Below are positions 33,127 to 45,852 of a stretch of DNA of 64,000 nt, piece after piece. A program made the translations under genes and the position numbers. Source of the stretch: Lathyrus oleraceus (Eukaryota > Streptophyta > Magnoliopsida > Fabales > Fabaceae); assembly GCF_024323335.1 (NCBI RefSeq), contig NC_066583.1, forward strand, positions 358,738,377 to 358,802,376, read 5' to 3'. Below the pieces are notes generated by a model that saw only the letters and a list, made by a program, of their open reading frames with translations, searched no databases and was not told where the DNA came from. Each line of letters starts with the position of its first letter. The stretch's first letter is position 1.

Positions 33127-34131
33127 CATATAGAAGTTGACCTCTGGCTGGTCCATCTTCCCTAAGCGAGTCAATCCTAGCGCTCTCTAGGATAGTTTTG
33201 GTTGCTTTTGCTGCTTTATTTATTGCATTTATGATTATTATACTGTGTATATATTTGCATATATGTTTGCATGCATCATATTATCATTGTGCTGGATTCT
33301 GTACAGGTTGGTTCCTCTGATTTGGGGTGGGTGTTCTGAGTGGGGCTAAAACCCAGACCAGAGTATACACCTAGGATTAGTGTGGTCTCATGTTTCCTCA
33401 CATGTTGGATCAGCATGTTGTTGCGACGTGACATACCACAAGCCATACGAGGTTCATCTGAGAGAGTCCTTATGGGTGGAGTTATTCCACTTTGGTTGGG
33501 TTACCTCTTCTGAGGTGTTGACTTCGGTGACTGATCTTTCCCGGATCTTTGGTTTAGACGATCTTATGAGAGCTGCAGCGGCACACCCGAAAGGGCAAAC
33601 CCGTTGAGTATCTCGCCCAATTGCCGAGACCATTATCCGCCTTAGGATGACCTTGGTAGAATTCACCTGTGAGGGGAGGGTTGATTCCTACAGATGCATG
33701 TTCTGATGGTGATGTTCTGATGGTGAATATTGGTTCAGTTATTGATCTGGGTCCTATTTATGAGTGGGATTTATGGATTTATTTCTGAGACGCCAGAGTT
33801 CTGTCCGCGGTATTTATCAGTGGGGATCCGTTTATTTCAGGATTCCCTGGGTTGATACAGATGATTTTGTTGTTATCAGATCGATGATTTTCTGGTGATG
33901 ATGGTGATATATCCTCTGGTTCCGTTTATTTTGGAATCTCCCAAGTTGGATTTATGGTTATTCAGCCCCTTAGATGGTTGTGATCAGTTCAGAGACCGTA
34001 ACTCAGTGCAATGGGTGTTCAGATGACTTGGAGGATGGCACAGTGCATTGCATTCATGCATCAACATCATTCTCATTTTGCATTTATCTGCATCTAACTC
34101 ATGTTTATCCATATGCAGGGGACATTCTTGA
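33127..34131 (+). other. Leader of element C
   Basis: About 1 kb from primer site to ORF1. It has loosely repeated GTTTATTT...TCCC(A/T)GGGTTGAT-like segments near 33770-33960. TATCCATATGCAG|GGGAC ends at 34119, a good splice acceptor shortly before ORF1, so the leader may contain an intron. No coding sequence seen. Confidence 0.6.
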
Positions 34132-35806
34132 TTGAAATCCTGGTTGAGAGACCTCTTTGCTCCAGACATGAGGCCCGGCTTAAAAGATGACGTCGTTTAC
34201 AGTTTCTTCATTCCAGAGATTGATGTGTTAAAGGATATGATATCATTGATTACACCTGACCATGTGGGGATGTTCCGTGAGACTTATGGGGGCATTCTGA
34301 AGTTGGTTTTCAGGCTCTCAGATACAGATAGGAGTGCATCCATACTCTTCTCCAGTTTTATGACCCGGGCTTGAGATGCTTCGTCTTCCCGGATTACCTG
34401 TTGGGACCTTTGATGGAAGACTATGCCAGTATCCTGGGTATTCAGATCCGAGATCAGATTCCATTCTATGCCACTAAGGAAGAACCTAGTGTTGGTGAGA
34501 TCTCCCGTGCTCTTTATTTGAGCCCAGAAGTGACTAAGGGGGGTTTGAAGGAGAAGGGAAAGTTTCCCGGTTTTCATCTGAGTTTCTTGGAGGTTAAAGC
34601 CAAGGAGCATGCTGTTTTGGGTGATTGGAGGGCCGTTTGTGCTTTGCTTGCTGTCAGCATATATGGAATCATCCTGTTCCCTAACCAGAAGAATTTTGTG
34701 GATATTAATGCCATCCGGTTGTTTGTGCAGGGGAATCATATTCCTACCCTGGTTGGGGATATCTATTACTCGGTCCATAATCGGAACGAGAAGCGGCATG
34801 GGGGATTGATCAGATGTTGTGCTCAACTGTTGTACAAATGGTTCATGGGGTATTTGCCTTCCAGAGGTGCCTTTGTCTTTCTTGATTCTACTGTCAAATG
34901 GTCAATCAGGTTGATGGGTTTGCGAGCCAAGGACATAGCTTGGACTCACAATGGTGTGGCTGGACGAGATTTCATTTACAGTTGTGGGAGCTTTCCTAAT
35001 GTGCCTCTCATAGGAGTTCAGGGTTGCATTAATTACAACCCGACGCTTCTGAGGAGGAAAATGGGGTTTTCCATGGAGGTTCCTCCTCTCGAGTGTGAGA
35101 TTCAGGAGTCTTTCTACTTCCCGGCTGAGGGTAATCCGACACGGTTGAGGCAAGTGTCTGAAGCATGGCGTAACATTCAGAGAAAGGGCAAGGTTACTTT
35201 TGGTAGGGTTAATAGCAGGTCTTTTCCTCTATTTGATGATTGGCTCAGAAAGAGGATTGAGCTCACGCATCTACCATTTCCTGGGGGTGATCCTTGGTGT
35301 CCATTGATTGAGGGGCCATGTTCTTCTGTCAGCATGGAAGAGTTCCTTGAGATGAAGAAAGCCAGAGATCAGCTGCAAGCAGAAAAGACTGAGTTGGAGA
35401 TGAGTATTGCTAGAATCTAAATGGCTAATCAGGAAATCAAAGGGAAAATAGAAGACCAGGATAAGAGACATGCTATAGAGGTGAAGCGCTTTGAGATAGA
35501 CACCGCTTACTACCGCAAGATCAGCCAAGCTTTAGAGTCATCTACGAAGGAGCACGACATCACTAAGGAGAAGTTGGCTAGAGCTTTGAGGGTTATTGAA
35601 GATGAGAAGAGGAGGCAGTTCCTTGTGAAGAATCAGAGGGAAGCCAGAGTCAAAGTCCTTATCACCGAGTGGGAAGCAAAGTTGAAGGTTAAGGAAGAAG
35701 AGAACGTGAAGGTTATTGCTGAGAGAGACCATTATCTTGCTGAGAGGGATCATTATTTCCGACAGATGAAGATTCACCAGAAGGAGGTGGGAAGATTGCA
35801 GTAGGG
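34132..35806 (+). pseudogene. Element C ORF1 (Ogre-specific protein, broken)
   Basis: Three pieces of one protein: 34132-34374, 34371-35420 and 35421-35806. A frameshift near 34345-34371 splits the first two and a single TAA at 35418 splits the last two in frame. The body carries DPGLRCFVFPDYLLGPLMED, WFMGYLP and NPTLLRRKMGF, resembling the plant-mobile-domain-like family now called DUF7745 (recognised from memory). The C-terminal 140 residues are charged and heptad-like, probably coiled coil. ORF1 lies between the leader and gag, the position that defines Ogre. Its function is not known. With repair-free reading it cannot be made whole. Confidence 0.75.
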
Positions 35807-36374
35807 GAACACTGAGCTCAGGTTTGCCGTGAAGTTTACCAAGATGGTCGATGATGCAGAGCCGTCTGTGGGACCTTCTCCAGTGTAGACTTTTGTTGTT
35901 ATGTGTGGATTATCGTCAGGCCTGTTGACGGAATTCATGTGCTTGTATTTTCTTTCTGATTCTGGAGAATTGTAATTTGATTTGTATCAGCCTGATGTAT
36001 GACTCTTGCACGTGTTGTGCACTTTTGATATACAGTGGTTGTTATCATTCAGTGATTGATCTTCAAGCTTTATTTGCTTCCTGTGCACACTCACATCACA
36101 CACACATAGTTGGGTGATATCTTTTCTAAATCATAATTCTCTGCTCTGTATGGCAAAACCAGATGATTGATGTCAGAATGTGGCTGGCAATTTATTCTCT
36201 GTCTCGATGAAACCGGGATCGAAAGACAGAATGTTCCTCATATGGATAGACATTGCATTCATGCGTAAGTCATAATAACTTGTCTTCTGTTTTGCAGTTG
36301 TCAGTTTCTAACATGTTTGATTGACACAGGAATGATGAATCCACCCAACAGACGTTCTCGACCTGAAAGAGAAG
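35807..36374 (+). other. ORF1-gag spacer of element C
   Basis: Non-coding stretch of about 570 bases. TTGATTGACACAG ends near 36330, an acceptor-like site just before gag. Nothing else recognised. Confidence 0.5.
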
Positions 36375-37597
36375 ATGGGTGAGTTGTTCAACATCATGCA
36401 AGGGCTCGCCGTGGGGCAGAAAGCAATCGCTGAGAGGTTGGAGAGGATTGAAAACTGGCTGAGAATGGGGGAAATACAGGGAAATGCTCCGTCGTTTGGA
36501 GTAAAGAAGCCCTCTGGCAATAGTCAGCACAAGAAGGAGGTTGAATCAAGTGATGCGCATGCCAAAAGGGGTAAGGATCGTTACCACCCGTATGCTGCTG
36601 CAGTAAATATTACTGCTGGTAATCAATCTGTACTACAACAACAACAGCTACCTCAATAGAGAGTACAGAAAGCTGGGTGCCAAGTGAGAAAAGGGAAGAC
36701 AGATCGGCAGTTTGATAAGCCACCCATGACGTATGCTCTTCTGTTGAAGAGGTTGAAGGATCTTGGATTGGTGCAGCCAAGGGTGTTGGCTCCGTTGAGA
36801 CCTGACCAGAGGCCTGCCAATTATGATGAGAATGTCAAGTGCGAATTCCACTCTGGTGCCCCTGGACACAATGTGGAGAATTGTAAAGCTTTTAAGCATG
36901 TTGTCCAGGACCTGGTGGATTCCAAGGCCATCAATTTTGCACAATCTCCAAACGTTAATATTAATCCCATGCCCGCGCATGGTCAGATGGGGGTGAATGC
37001 AATTTCTGAGGATGGGAGGACGATTGGGTTGATGAATGTAGATCAGGTGAGAACTCCATTGGTTGAGGTCAAGAGACAACTGTTGAAGAATGGGGTTTTT
37101 CTGGGTTGTGATAATTGGTGTGCGGCTGTCGCCACAAATGGGTGTGCAATGATGAGGGAAATGATTCAGAGAATGAGGAAGGCGGAAGTGGACGGTGAAC
37201 TATTTGGGACACCCTGTCAGGCTTTTGAAACCGTCAAGATGAAGAATGCCATCTTTGCTGAAGAAGATAAAAGGCCGTCCATTTCTTCTTACAAACAGGC
37301 CATGGAAGTGGTGAAGAATGGAAAAGCCCAAGGCTGGGGAAGAATGGTAGACATTGCGGTGAAAGAAGATAGGTTCGGGGTTGGCTATCAGCCGGGCCAA
37401 GACTCGTCTGGGCAAAACAGAGGACGTTGTCAACCGTTCACGTTCATCAGTGTTGGAATGCTGGATCCAGGTCACGCCTGTGCGGTGGGTGAAGAAATTG
37501 ACAGTGACTGCGAGCTTGACTCGTGGATAAAATCGTGCGTACCAGGGAACTGGAAGGCCTCAAAGATCATCACTGTCACTCATTGTGAAGAGTAATA
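36375..37597 (+). pseudogene. Element C gag-protease remnant
   Basis: Starts MGELFNIMQGLAVGQKAI, matching the start of Ogre gag, then jumps after about 90 codons to the gag C-terminal part (PPMTYALLLKRL; zinc-knuckle-like CEFHSGAPGHNVENC near 36840). The capsid core is missing. A TAG at 36657 interrupts the frame, which resumes unshifted at 36684. The frame then passes to GQPGQDSS-like and RCQPFTFISVG segments, the known tail of the Ogre protease ORF before the intron, without a DSG-type active site: the protease core is deleted. The D gag (402 codons before truncation) shows what is missing. It could not form particles. Confidence 0.75.
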
Positions 37598-37767
37598 TTT
37601 CTGTTTTTCAATTCTGTTTGCATGAAAGCCATGCGTTTTGCCCGAAGCGTAATGGTTCATTGTAAGGGCCACCTCATGTGCATCATTTTGAAATGTTTTG
37701 CATCATTAATAAATGGATGTTTTTCACATTAAAAGCGGTGTTCCCTGTTTTTCACTTATTTTTGCAG
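37598..37767 (+). other. Presumed intron of element C between protease and RT
   Basis: Follows the stop of the gag-protease frame and ends CTTATTTTTGCAG at 37767. It is T-rich, like the intron ends of A and D. The donor is not determined, and a further ~90 bases lie before recognisable pol sequence, so the exact acceptor is uncertain. Confidence 0.4.
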
Positions 37768-39392
37768 TTTAAAACAAAAATAAAAATGGCAATGTTTATT
37801 TTCATTTTTCCTTCCTTTTGATTGGCTTCGTTCCGACTATTGTATTCTCCGGATCTCATTGATAACAATCCTGTTACACCCTATATGACTTCGACAATCC
37901 GATCTATCATGCCGAAGAAGAAGGCGAAGAAGATTGTGGTCTGCTGGAGAATTAGCCAGGTTGTTGAAACAAGAGGAGAAGGTGATTCAACCGCACGAGG
38001 AGCAAGTTGAGACTGTTAATCTGGGGACCGACGAGGTCAGAAGGGAAGTAAAGGTTGGGGCCTCCTTGGAGGCGAGTGTCAAGAGCGGAGGTGATGCCAT
38101 TCGGTCTCAAGAAAGCCGGTGCCACGCATCAAAGAGCCATGGTGACTTTGTTTCATGACATGATTCATCGTGGAATCGAATGCTAAGTTGATGACATGAT
38201 AGCAGAGTCCCAAGCAGAAGAGGGGCATGTGGTAGGCCTGGTCAAGTTGATGTACCGGTTGAGACAATTCAAACGGAGGTTGAATTCAAATAAGTGCACT
38301 TTCGGAGTGCGGTATGGTAAGTTGCTGAGGCTTATTGTGAATGAAAGAGGAATCGAGGTTGATCCTGCTAAAAAAAAGAAAGAAAGAAAGAAAAAGCAAT
38401 ACCAAAAATGCATGAACCGAGAACAGAAAAAAGAGGTTCGTGGTTTCTTAGATAGATTGAGCTGCATTTCACAGTTCATATCTCATCTAATAGCCACGTG
38501 TGAACCCACACAAGCTGTTGAAAAAAAAAAGAGATCAAACGATCAGGTGGATAATGATTACCAAGCGGCATTTGAGAAAATAAAAGAATTTGCAGGAACC
38601 TCTAATTCTGATGCCTCCTATGGAGGAACGACCGTTAATTCTGTACTTGACAGTCCTCAAGGGATCTATGGGGTGTGTACTGGGGCAGCATGACGAGTTT
38701 GGTCGAAAAGAGCATGCAATTTACCTTAGCAAAAAGTTTACCGACTGTGAAACAAAATATTCACTGCTCGAGAAAACTAGTTGTACTTTGGCAAAGGCTG
38801 CTCGCCGACTGAGACAGTATATGCTGGTTCATACCACTTTGTGGATTTCCAAGATGGATCCGATCAGGTATGTATTTGAAAAGCCAGCATGAGAAGCCAA
38901 CATTGACCGGACGGGTTACGAGATGGCAAATGATTTTGACTGAATATGATATTCAGTATACCTCTCAGAAAGCAATCAAGGGGAGTGTATTGTATGATTA
39001 CCTCGCCCAACAACCCATTGAGGATTATCAACCGATGAAGTTTGAGTTCCCTGATGAGGACATCGAGGTCTTCAAATCGAAAGATTGTGAGGAACCGTTC
39101 CCGGAGGAGGGGCCTGACCCTGAATCCGAACGGATTCTGATGTTTGATGGTGCCCTTGACGTGAATGGTATGAGTGAGTGTTGTTTTGGTTACGTCGAAA
39201 GGATCCCACATTCCTTTTGCTGCCCAACTAACAGTTGAATGCACCAACGATGTGGCTGAATACGAAGTTTGCACGGGTATCAAACCTCGGTGCGTCTACT
39301 AGGGCAAAGCCTTTCTCGCTGTGTATGGGATGGAAGCTGTGCTACTAGTTGAGGTCCAGATCCCGTTGTTGAGAGTCCTGATAGACGTGAAA
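37768..39392 (+). pseudogene. Element C RT / RNase H / aRNase H remnant
   Basis: The linker before RT (ARLLKQEEKVIQPHEEQVETVN in the third frame) runs into MPFGLKKAGATHQRAM near 38095, so the RT fingers and part of the palm are deleted. At the YVDD site the tyrosine codon reads TAA (near 38182), removing catalysis. AAAGAAAG-type tracts sit at 38370-38400 and 38520. RNase H follows in two frames (38590-38892; 38870-39238). The archaeal-type RNase H starts (LMFDGALD) but is cut near 39280, directly joined to integrase SLRVLIDVKL-like sequence ending at the D junction. Confidence 0.8.
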
Positions 39393-40488
39393 TTGCACTC
39401 CTCCGATGGTGCACAGCATTCGTTTCACTCTCTCCCCTTTTGGGTGCCCCAGAGTATGTCTTCTTAGAATTCGAAGAACTTGAAGAGCCAGGATCTTGAA
39501 TATTTCCTGCTTTGATGAGACTCTCAGTTCTCTCTCCACAGACAACAACATCAGAAAAGCTACTGAACGGGCAACTCCCCATGCGGTCCATGAACACACC
39601 TTGCAAGGTCCCGATGAACATGTCAGTCAGTTCTCTCTCCAACATAGGAGGTTGCACTCTTGCAGCTAGCTCACGCCATCTCTGGGCGTACTTTTTGAAG
39701 CTTTCCTTGGATTTCTGACACAAACTCTGCAGTTGAGTTCGGCTCGGCGCCATGTCCATGTTGTGCTTGTATTGCCTCAAGAAGGCCTCACCCAGATCTT
39801 TCCAGCTTCTGACTGATTCTTTCTTCAGATCCATGTACCAGTCCAAAGACGCTCCAGACAAACTGTCTTGGAAAAAGTACATCCACATCTTTTCGTCGTC
39901 AGTGTAAGCAGAGATTTTCCTGAAGTAAGCCTGCACATGGGTGCGAGGACAGGAAGTACCATTGTATTTGTCGAAGGATGGCGCCTTGAATTTGTAGGGG
40001 ATCCTCAGTCCATCCACCAGACCCATATAAGTTACATCGAACCCCAGAGAGTTCTGACACTCCATGGCACGGACTTTCTCAGCAAGGGCATCCAATTTCC
40101 GATCCCTATCCTCAACTCTGACCATATCATCATCTTCGCTCAGCAGCGTGAACATGTCCTCTTGTCTGTCGACAATAGGAGCTGGATGACGAACCGGAGC
40201 CCGGGTAGCTCTGGCATTGACAGTCTCTGCAGCAAGAGACTGTCCATTAATCCTTATTCCTCTAAGCTCATCCCCGACGGCATAGTCGTTAGTGGGAGCA
40301 ACAACATTGATATTCTCATGAGCAGGGATACCAGCAGGCGAAGCACGGTTGGACGTCTGAATCACAGTCTCTTGTCTCCGAACCAGGGCTCGTAGCTCTT
40401 CCTGACCTTGCGCAACCCCTTGCATCATCGTCATAAACTGGGCCATGTTTGTCCTCATCTTAGCCAACTCTGTCTGAACCTGGTCCAT
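39393..40488 (-). pseudogene. Element D gag, second truncated copy
   Basis: An open frame from the ATG at 40488: an N-terminal segment with heptad-like and charged stretches, then SLSGASLDWYMDLKKESVRS, LGEAFLRQYK and an ELTDMFIGTLQ segment, typical of Tat gag capsid. The frame is undamaged to the junction at about 39393, where C integrase sequence follows antisense. The zinc-knuckle part is lost. Compared with copy 2 it lacks the premature stop. Start chosen because it matches the copy 2 start and lies 1.1 kb after the primer site. Confidence 0.85.
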
Positions 40489-41593
40489 AATCCTCTGATG
40501 ATTGAGTCTGGTTGAGTAACGATGCGGTCGATGGTCAGCAATCCTGTCTCAGTCAGGAACCAAAGTGAGAAGTCTCTCCAAACATGTCTGTAATGCAAGG
40601 ATGATATGTGCATGATATGCATGATGCGGATGAAGATGCTATTTTATCATGAATGATCCTAATAAAGGATATGCGTATGCGAGTTAACTTTTTCGGTTTT
40701 TTCATGCATTATTATTTTTTTGAAAAATAAACATGCTATGATGCAAATGATGCGAACATGACTGGTCAGGCTGTGCATCTCAAGGCACAGGGTCAGAGCT
40801 TCGGCTTAAATTCTAAACCACAATTCATCTGAAACCCAAAGTCAACTGATACCGTCATCTGAAACCAATCTGAGGAATCAAGTCACCATAAATCCGACTT
40901 GGGGAGTTCCGAAATAAATGGAACTGGAGATTACATCACCGTCATCACAGGAATATCCACTGAACGGATGACAACGAGATCCTCTGAACGAGTACTCTCA
41001 AATTCAACCCGGGGATCCGAAATAAACGGAACCCGCTGATAAACCACGGACAGAACTCCGGCGTCCCAGAAATAAATGTCCATAATTCACAGTCACCATC
41101 AGTACCAAGAGTCACCAACAAGTCACCAACTGTACCTGTAATAATGATCATTCCCTCCCCACTCACGGGTGTCATCTAGGTCAGGGTAAGGTCGAGAGAA
41201 ACGCAACATAAATAACCTTTCGCGGAATATTATCATATACACACCCGAAGTATGTAACGATAATATCCCACCAGGGTCTGAACTGCTCGTGATATCAATG
41301 TTCCGCTAAGTGGCGCATACCACCCGCTTCCCATGAATCACTTTATTCCTAGGTTTCCTAGATTTCACTCATAACCTGGGTATTGGGCCTTTTACCTCGA
41401 GTAACTCCCACCCCAAACAGAGAAACACAGCACAGCCAGTAGATGAATATGAATGAATGCAAACATTAATGCAAACAATAAATGAATGAATGCAATAAAT
41501 AAAGCAGCAAACAGCAACCAAAACCCTAACCTAGAGAGCGCTAGGAGAGACTCGCTTAGGGAAGATGGACCAGCAAGAGGTCAACTTCTGCAT
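40489..41593 (-). other. Element D leader, copy 1
   Basis: Non-coding 1.1 kb between primer site and gag. TTGCATTACAG (minus strand, near 40590) is acceptor-like, as in the C leader before ORF1. A and T runs (TTATTTTTTTGAAAAA) near 40720. No repeats of note. Confidence 0.6.
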
Positions 41594-41613
41594 TCCCCAG
41601 CAGAGTTGCCAGC
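41594..41613 (-). promoter_or_regulatory. Primer-binding site of element D, copy 1
   Basis: The minus strand reads GCTGGCAACTCTGCTGGGGA next to LTR1. The second copy is 54516-54535. Confidence 0.8.
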
Positions 41614-42119
41614 TGTCGCATTACGCGAAAAACCGGCGGGAAAACAAGAACAACAGAGCCGCCACCGTGCGTTATTTATCCCAAAAGAGGGAAAGGAAAC
41701 GCTCGAAGTAAACCTGGAAAAAAGCATGGTCTCGCGACCAAAGAGAATGGGATCGGGAGTCGGTTATGCGAAGGGAAGGTATTAGCACCCCTACGCATCC
41801 GTCGTACTCGACGGGATCCACGCACAAAAGGAAGGAAAATGGTTGCTAAAACACTGCTCAAACACACATCAAACACTGGCTAAAAGAGACACAAGAAAAC
41901 AAACAAGACTGACTCGGCAGGATATCGCATCATGGGCCTACTTAGTCTATCAAGCATAGACATCAGAGTCAAAGTAGTTCGAACTAAGGGGGAAAACACA
42001 TGCTCGCTAGGATGTCGCATCCTATGCATACGTATCTTCTTGGACGAAGAAGAATCAGAGCATTCGTAGCTCGGCTCACGCACGCCAAACAAAACAACAC
42101 AAACACGGACAAACATGGA

Positions 42120-42260
42120 ACCCGAATGCCAATCGCTGGACTTACATCAACTTCCGAACCAAACACACCCACACTGGAAACCAGATGCCACTTGATGGAC
42201 TTATACCGGACTCCAAGCACACAACAAGAGGATACGGAATGCCAATCGCTGGTCTTACAT
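42120..42260 (-). repeat. GTAAGTCC-type repeats in D LTR1, three units
   Basis: ATGCCAATCGCTGG (plus strand) at 42126 and 42239 and ATGCCACTTGATGG at 42185, periods 59 and 54 bp. On the element strand these read GTAAGTCCAGCGATTGGCAT, the C repeat theme. LTR2 has them at 55048-55161. Confidence 0.8.
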
Positions 42261-43092
42261 CCATCTCCTGACACACACAACATAAAACAAAAAGGGCGCC
42301 CGGAGAGATCTGCTCATCTCCTGCCTACGTACCTCATCTGGTATGAGGATCAGGGCGACGTAGTTCCCCTACGAAGGGACACAAGGCTAGCCTAACCAGA
42401 TAACAGAGGGAGACACAACTAGGGAGACTAACTCGAGCCTAGATGTTATCATGCATAATCATCCCTAAGTCAAGGTTGCTACCTAACTTGCACATGGAGC
42501 AAGCTAAACCTAAGCACAGGCAATAGCAAAGCAAACAATCACAAATAGCACACACTATATACACACCAAGTGGGGCTCAAACAAAGGTGAGGCTGCAAGA
42601 GCAAGCCAACTGGAAGGGTAATGTTAGCTCTTAACCTTGACATTGAGAGCCAAGGTGAAGCCAGATGAAAGGTGAGTGAAGATTAGACTTCACAGCTCTT
42701 ATCCCTGGTCAGGGAGAGCTTCAGACAATGAAGTGTGGGTCCAGAAAGTGGGAACCCTTCTACACTTATGACACTAACTCAACTGATCTTGGGGTTAATG
42801 TCCACAAGGCATCAACATGTGATGTGAGCCAAGGGACGACTCAACAGAATAGCAGGAGGTGGACTACACACCTCTTGTGTCTGCCAATTGCCTTAACAAA
42901 GGTCTTTTCCTGCTTGGGGACAAAAATAAACAAGCACAAACATTGCCTCTTAAGGAGGACTTCAGACAGGTGCCTGGCCAAGTAACAGGTCAGGTCTTCC
43001 AGACTACATGGAGACAAGAGATTCTACCTCAATGCCAATGCTATCAAGCAAAGCAATGCAAGTTCTCAAAGAACTATTAGCAACTAATGTAC

Positions 43093-43304
43093 CTGAAATC
43101 AATCAAATACAATCAGTATGCCAATCACAAAGTCAAAATAAGCAAATAAGAATCAACAGTCAACACTATCAATCACATGTGCAAATCACAAGCCCAAAGA
43201 AAGTGAGCTAAGCATCCTACAAAATAGAACAAGTTAGTTCATAACAATCAACCAAACTCAATCAACTTGCATTAATCTCCTTAAAGCATTTGCTTCCTAA
43301 CCTG
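43093..43304 (-). promoter_or_regulatory. Three acceptor-like AG sites, D LTR1
   Basis: On the minus strand: GCTTTTCAG|GTTAGG (43302), TTTTGTAG|GATGC (43217), GATTTCAG|GTACATTAG (43093). Spacing 85 and 124 bp. LTR2 copies at 56224, 56139 and 56015. Confidence 0.5.
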
Positions 43305-45265
43305 AAAAGCAAACTCAAACATGAGAAACAAGACCACTAGGACAAGCCTAGGGTCAAAAGGAGGTGAAAAATTGAAAACAGCAAGTGAAAATTATCCAAA
43401 ATCAAGATCAAACAATTAAGAATTCAATCCAAGCGGTTTCACATTCATATCATTCATCATTATCATTTCATGAAGGAAAAGGCACAAAACATGCAATTTA
43501 GAACCTCAAAGGACCAAACAGAATGATCACAATCAAATCAATATCAAAACATTTCAACAAATCCTCAAAAAATTCATGATCAAACAGCATTCATAACATG
43601 TCAATCATACCAAATTTCAGCTCATTTGGATCAAGGGAAGCAGGTCAATGAAATTCAGAAATTCAACACAAATTCAAGCAAGCTCATTCATGGCATCAAA
43701 ACAAGCATCAACTTCAACCAATCATAAAACAGAGACAAATCCTGATAAATGAATGGGACTAAAACCATGATGCACATCCAAATGTCTACAATACACCTGT
43801 CAAGTTTCATATCCATCCAATTAATAACCAGAATTTCACAAATCAAATGGGAACATGTATCACAAAAAGTCAACAAATGACTAAACAGCAAATAAAATCC
43901 CAATCAAATAGGAAATGCACTCAACAAATCCACAAAAATTCACATGTCTTCTCTACATTCACAAGTATTCTCATGCAAAAATCCAGCTCAATTCAAGTTC
44001 AATAAGCATTGCAAATAAAATCAAGAAGATGCACAAGGAATGGCATGGCACAAAATGTAACACTCCAAAGATCATGTCATAACTCTCAATCCAGGAACTC
44101 AAAAATTACAAACCACATACCAAACTCACCAGGAAAGCGTCTAGATCATGCATGTAAAATTTCAGCCTCATCCAATTAATCATCAATATTTCACAAGCAA
44201 AATGGCATGGAAGGTACAAATTGAACACACATGAAAAAACCCTAGGCAATTTAAAAATCCACACGTGCATAAATTCAGGAAAAATCACCATAAAAACTAG
44301 AGATCATGAGGAGCATTTCACAAAAAATCCCAGCCAATTTGGACAAATATTGAAGAACTTATGAATTTTCTAAGATTGACATACAAAATGAAATCAAAAA
44401 TGAAAATGAAAATGATTTAATTGAATTTAAATGACTGCAGTGGCAAACTTGTAAATATGAAGCAGCAAGAGTGAAACGCTGCGTTTCATTTTATGCAGTG
44501 GCAGCGTGTGATTGGACCAAAGGCGCGGTAAACACGAATTTGAAAACGAAACCAAGCAAAACGGATCAAAGCAAGAGCTGGACGTGTTCTTGAGATATTC
44601 ATACAGTTCTTCATTCCAGAAATTCGTCAAGAACAAATGTTCACAAAACATGGCAAACTATACATCATTGGAAGCGTCTAATCAAGCACATCAACAATAT
44701 CAACATGATTTTCCCTAATTCTAACCATACAGCATGAATCGATCAAAAGAAAGTTGGAACATCAAACTTCAAATCCAGATTTCTTCATCAATATTCAACG
44801 AAATTCAATTCTACAAGTTGCAGCATGCTCTACAATCCACGATCTACATAAACCATATCACAATTCGGAGAATTAGAAAGTTTGAGATCCAACCTCTTGA
44901 AGATGCAGTTGCTCGATTTGGTGGTTTCAAGGTTCCAATTGCAAAAACAGATGTTGAATGATGCTTAGGAAGATGAATAGAGTAAGTCTTTTAGCTCAAT
45001 TATGCTCCAGCTCCAAGAATCTTCAAAATGCCATGTGAATTCAAGGTGATAACAGCTGCGATTTCTTCCAGTTTTGGCCACGATCTTGTGCAACAGTTCT
45101 TCACTAGCATATGCAGATGAGTATTGATGCAAAAGAAAGCAAAAAGAATGGTGCGATTTGATGAAAAATGAGGAAAAAGCTTGAACAAAATTGAGAGAAT
45201 TTGGATGAATTTTGGTTTGGATCTGAAAAAGTGATTGTGATTATGTGAAACCGTTACAATTAATG

Positions 45266-45272
45266 CTTTATA
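45266..45272 (-). promoter_or_regulatory. TATA-box candidate, D LTR1
   Basis: CATATAAAG on the minus strand, 1.03 kb into the LTR and about 420 bp after the U3 block. LTR2 copy at 58195-58201. Confidence 0.45.
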
Positions 45273-45704
45273 TGACTTCTTAATCCAATTGGTAATCAAC
45301 CTTAAGCAAATTCAAAGTGGATTAGCAAAATGCAATTTCATGTCAAATGGCCAAAATGTCCTTTTCTAATTGCAGCCAATGTAACAGTGCAAATGTAATT
45401 GAGACAAGTCACAAATCCTGTTTATGATGTGTTGGAAATGGTTTCGAGTGAAAATTACATGTATTTTTCAAATTGACTATTTTTCCCACCAAAATGCAAA
45501 ATGAACACTTGAAAAATGGACTTTTGCTATGATGATTTTTGATGAAATGTGATGATGCATCATGAAAGTTCATGTCAAATGTGGTTTGCTCAAAAAAGAA
45601 TCACCCAATTTGGCCTTTCCATTCAAAAGTTATGGCACTTTGAATTTCAATATTTTCTGAAAATGATTTGATCATAACTTGCCAACCACACATGAGAAAT
45701 GAGT

Positions 45705-45852
45705 GTTCTTGGACTTTTTGGAAAGGTGAGAGCAAGATCGTCAACTTTCATGTTGGACAAAATTCCATTTTAAGCTTTTATGATGATGTAAATTTGAGGA
45801 GAAGAACTTTCCATTTTTGGCACTTTCCAATTACAGGTCACCTGCTATTTTT
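45705..45852 (-). promoter_or_regulatory. Conserved U3 block, D LTR1
   Basis: The minus strand has GTGACCTGTAATTGG, CCAAAAATGGAAAG and CCAACATGAAAGTTGACGAT, then AAAAAGTCCAAGA: same order as in A and C. LTR2 copy about 58634-58781. Confidence 0.6.

Noticed and set aside
42000..42395. 131-codon ORF present twice (also 54922-55317)
   Set aside because: Both copies lie in the D LTRs, antisense to the element, and repeat only because the LTR does. No family recognised.
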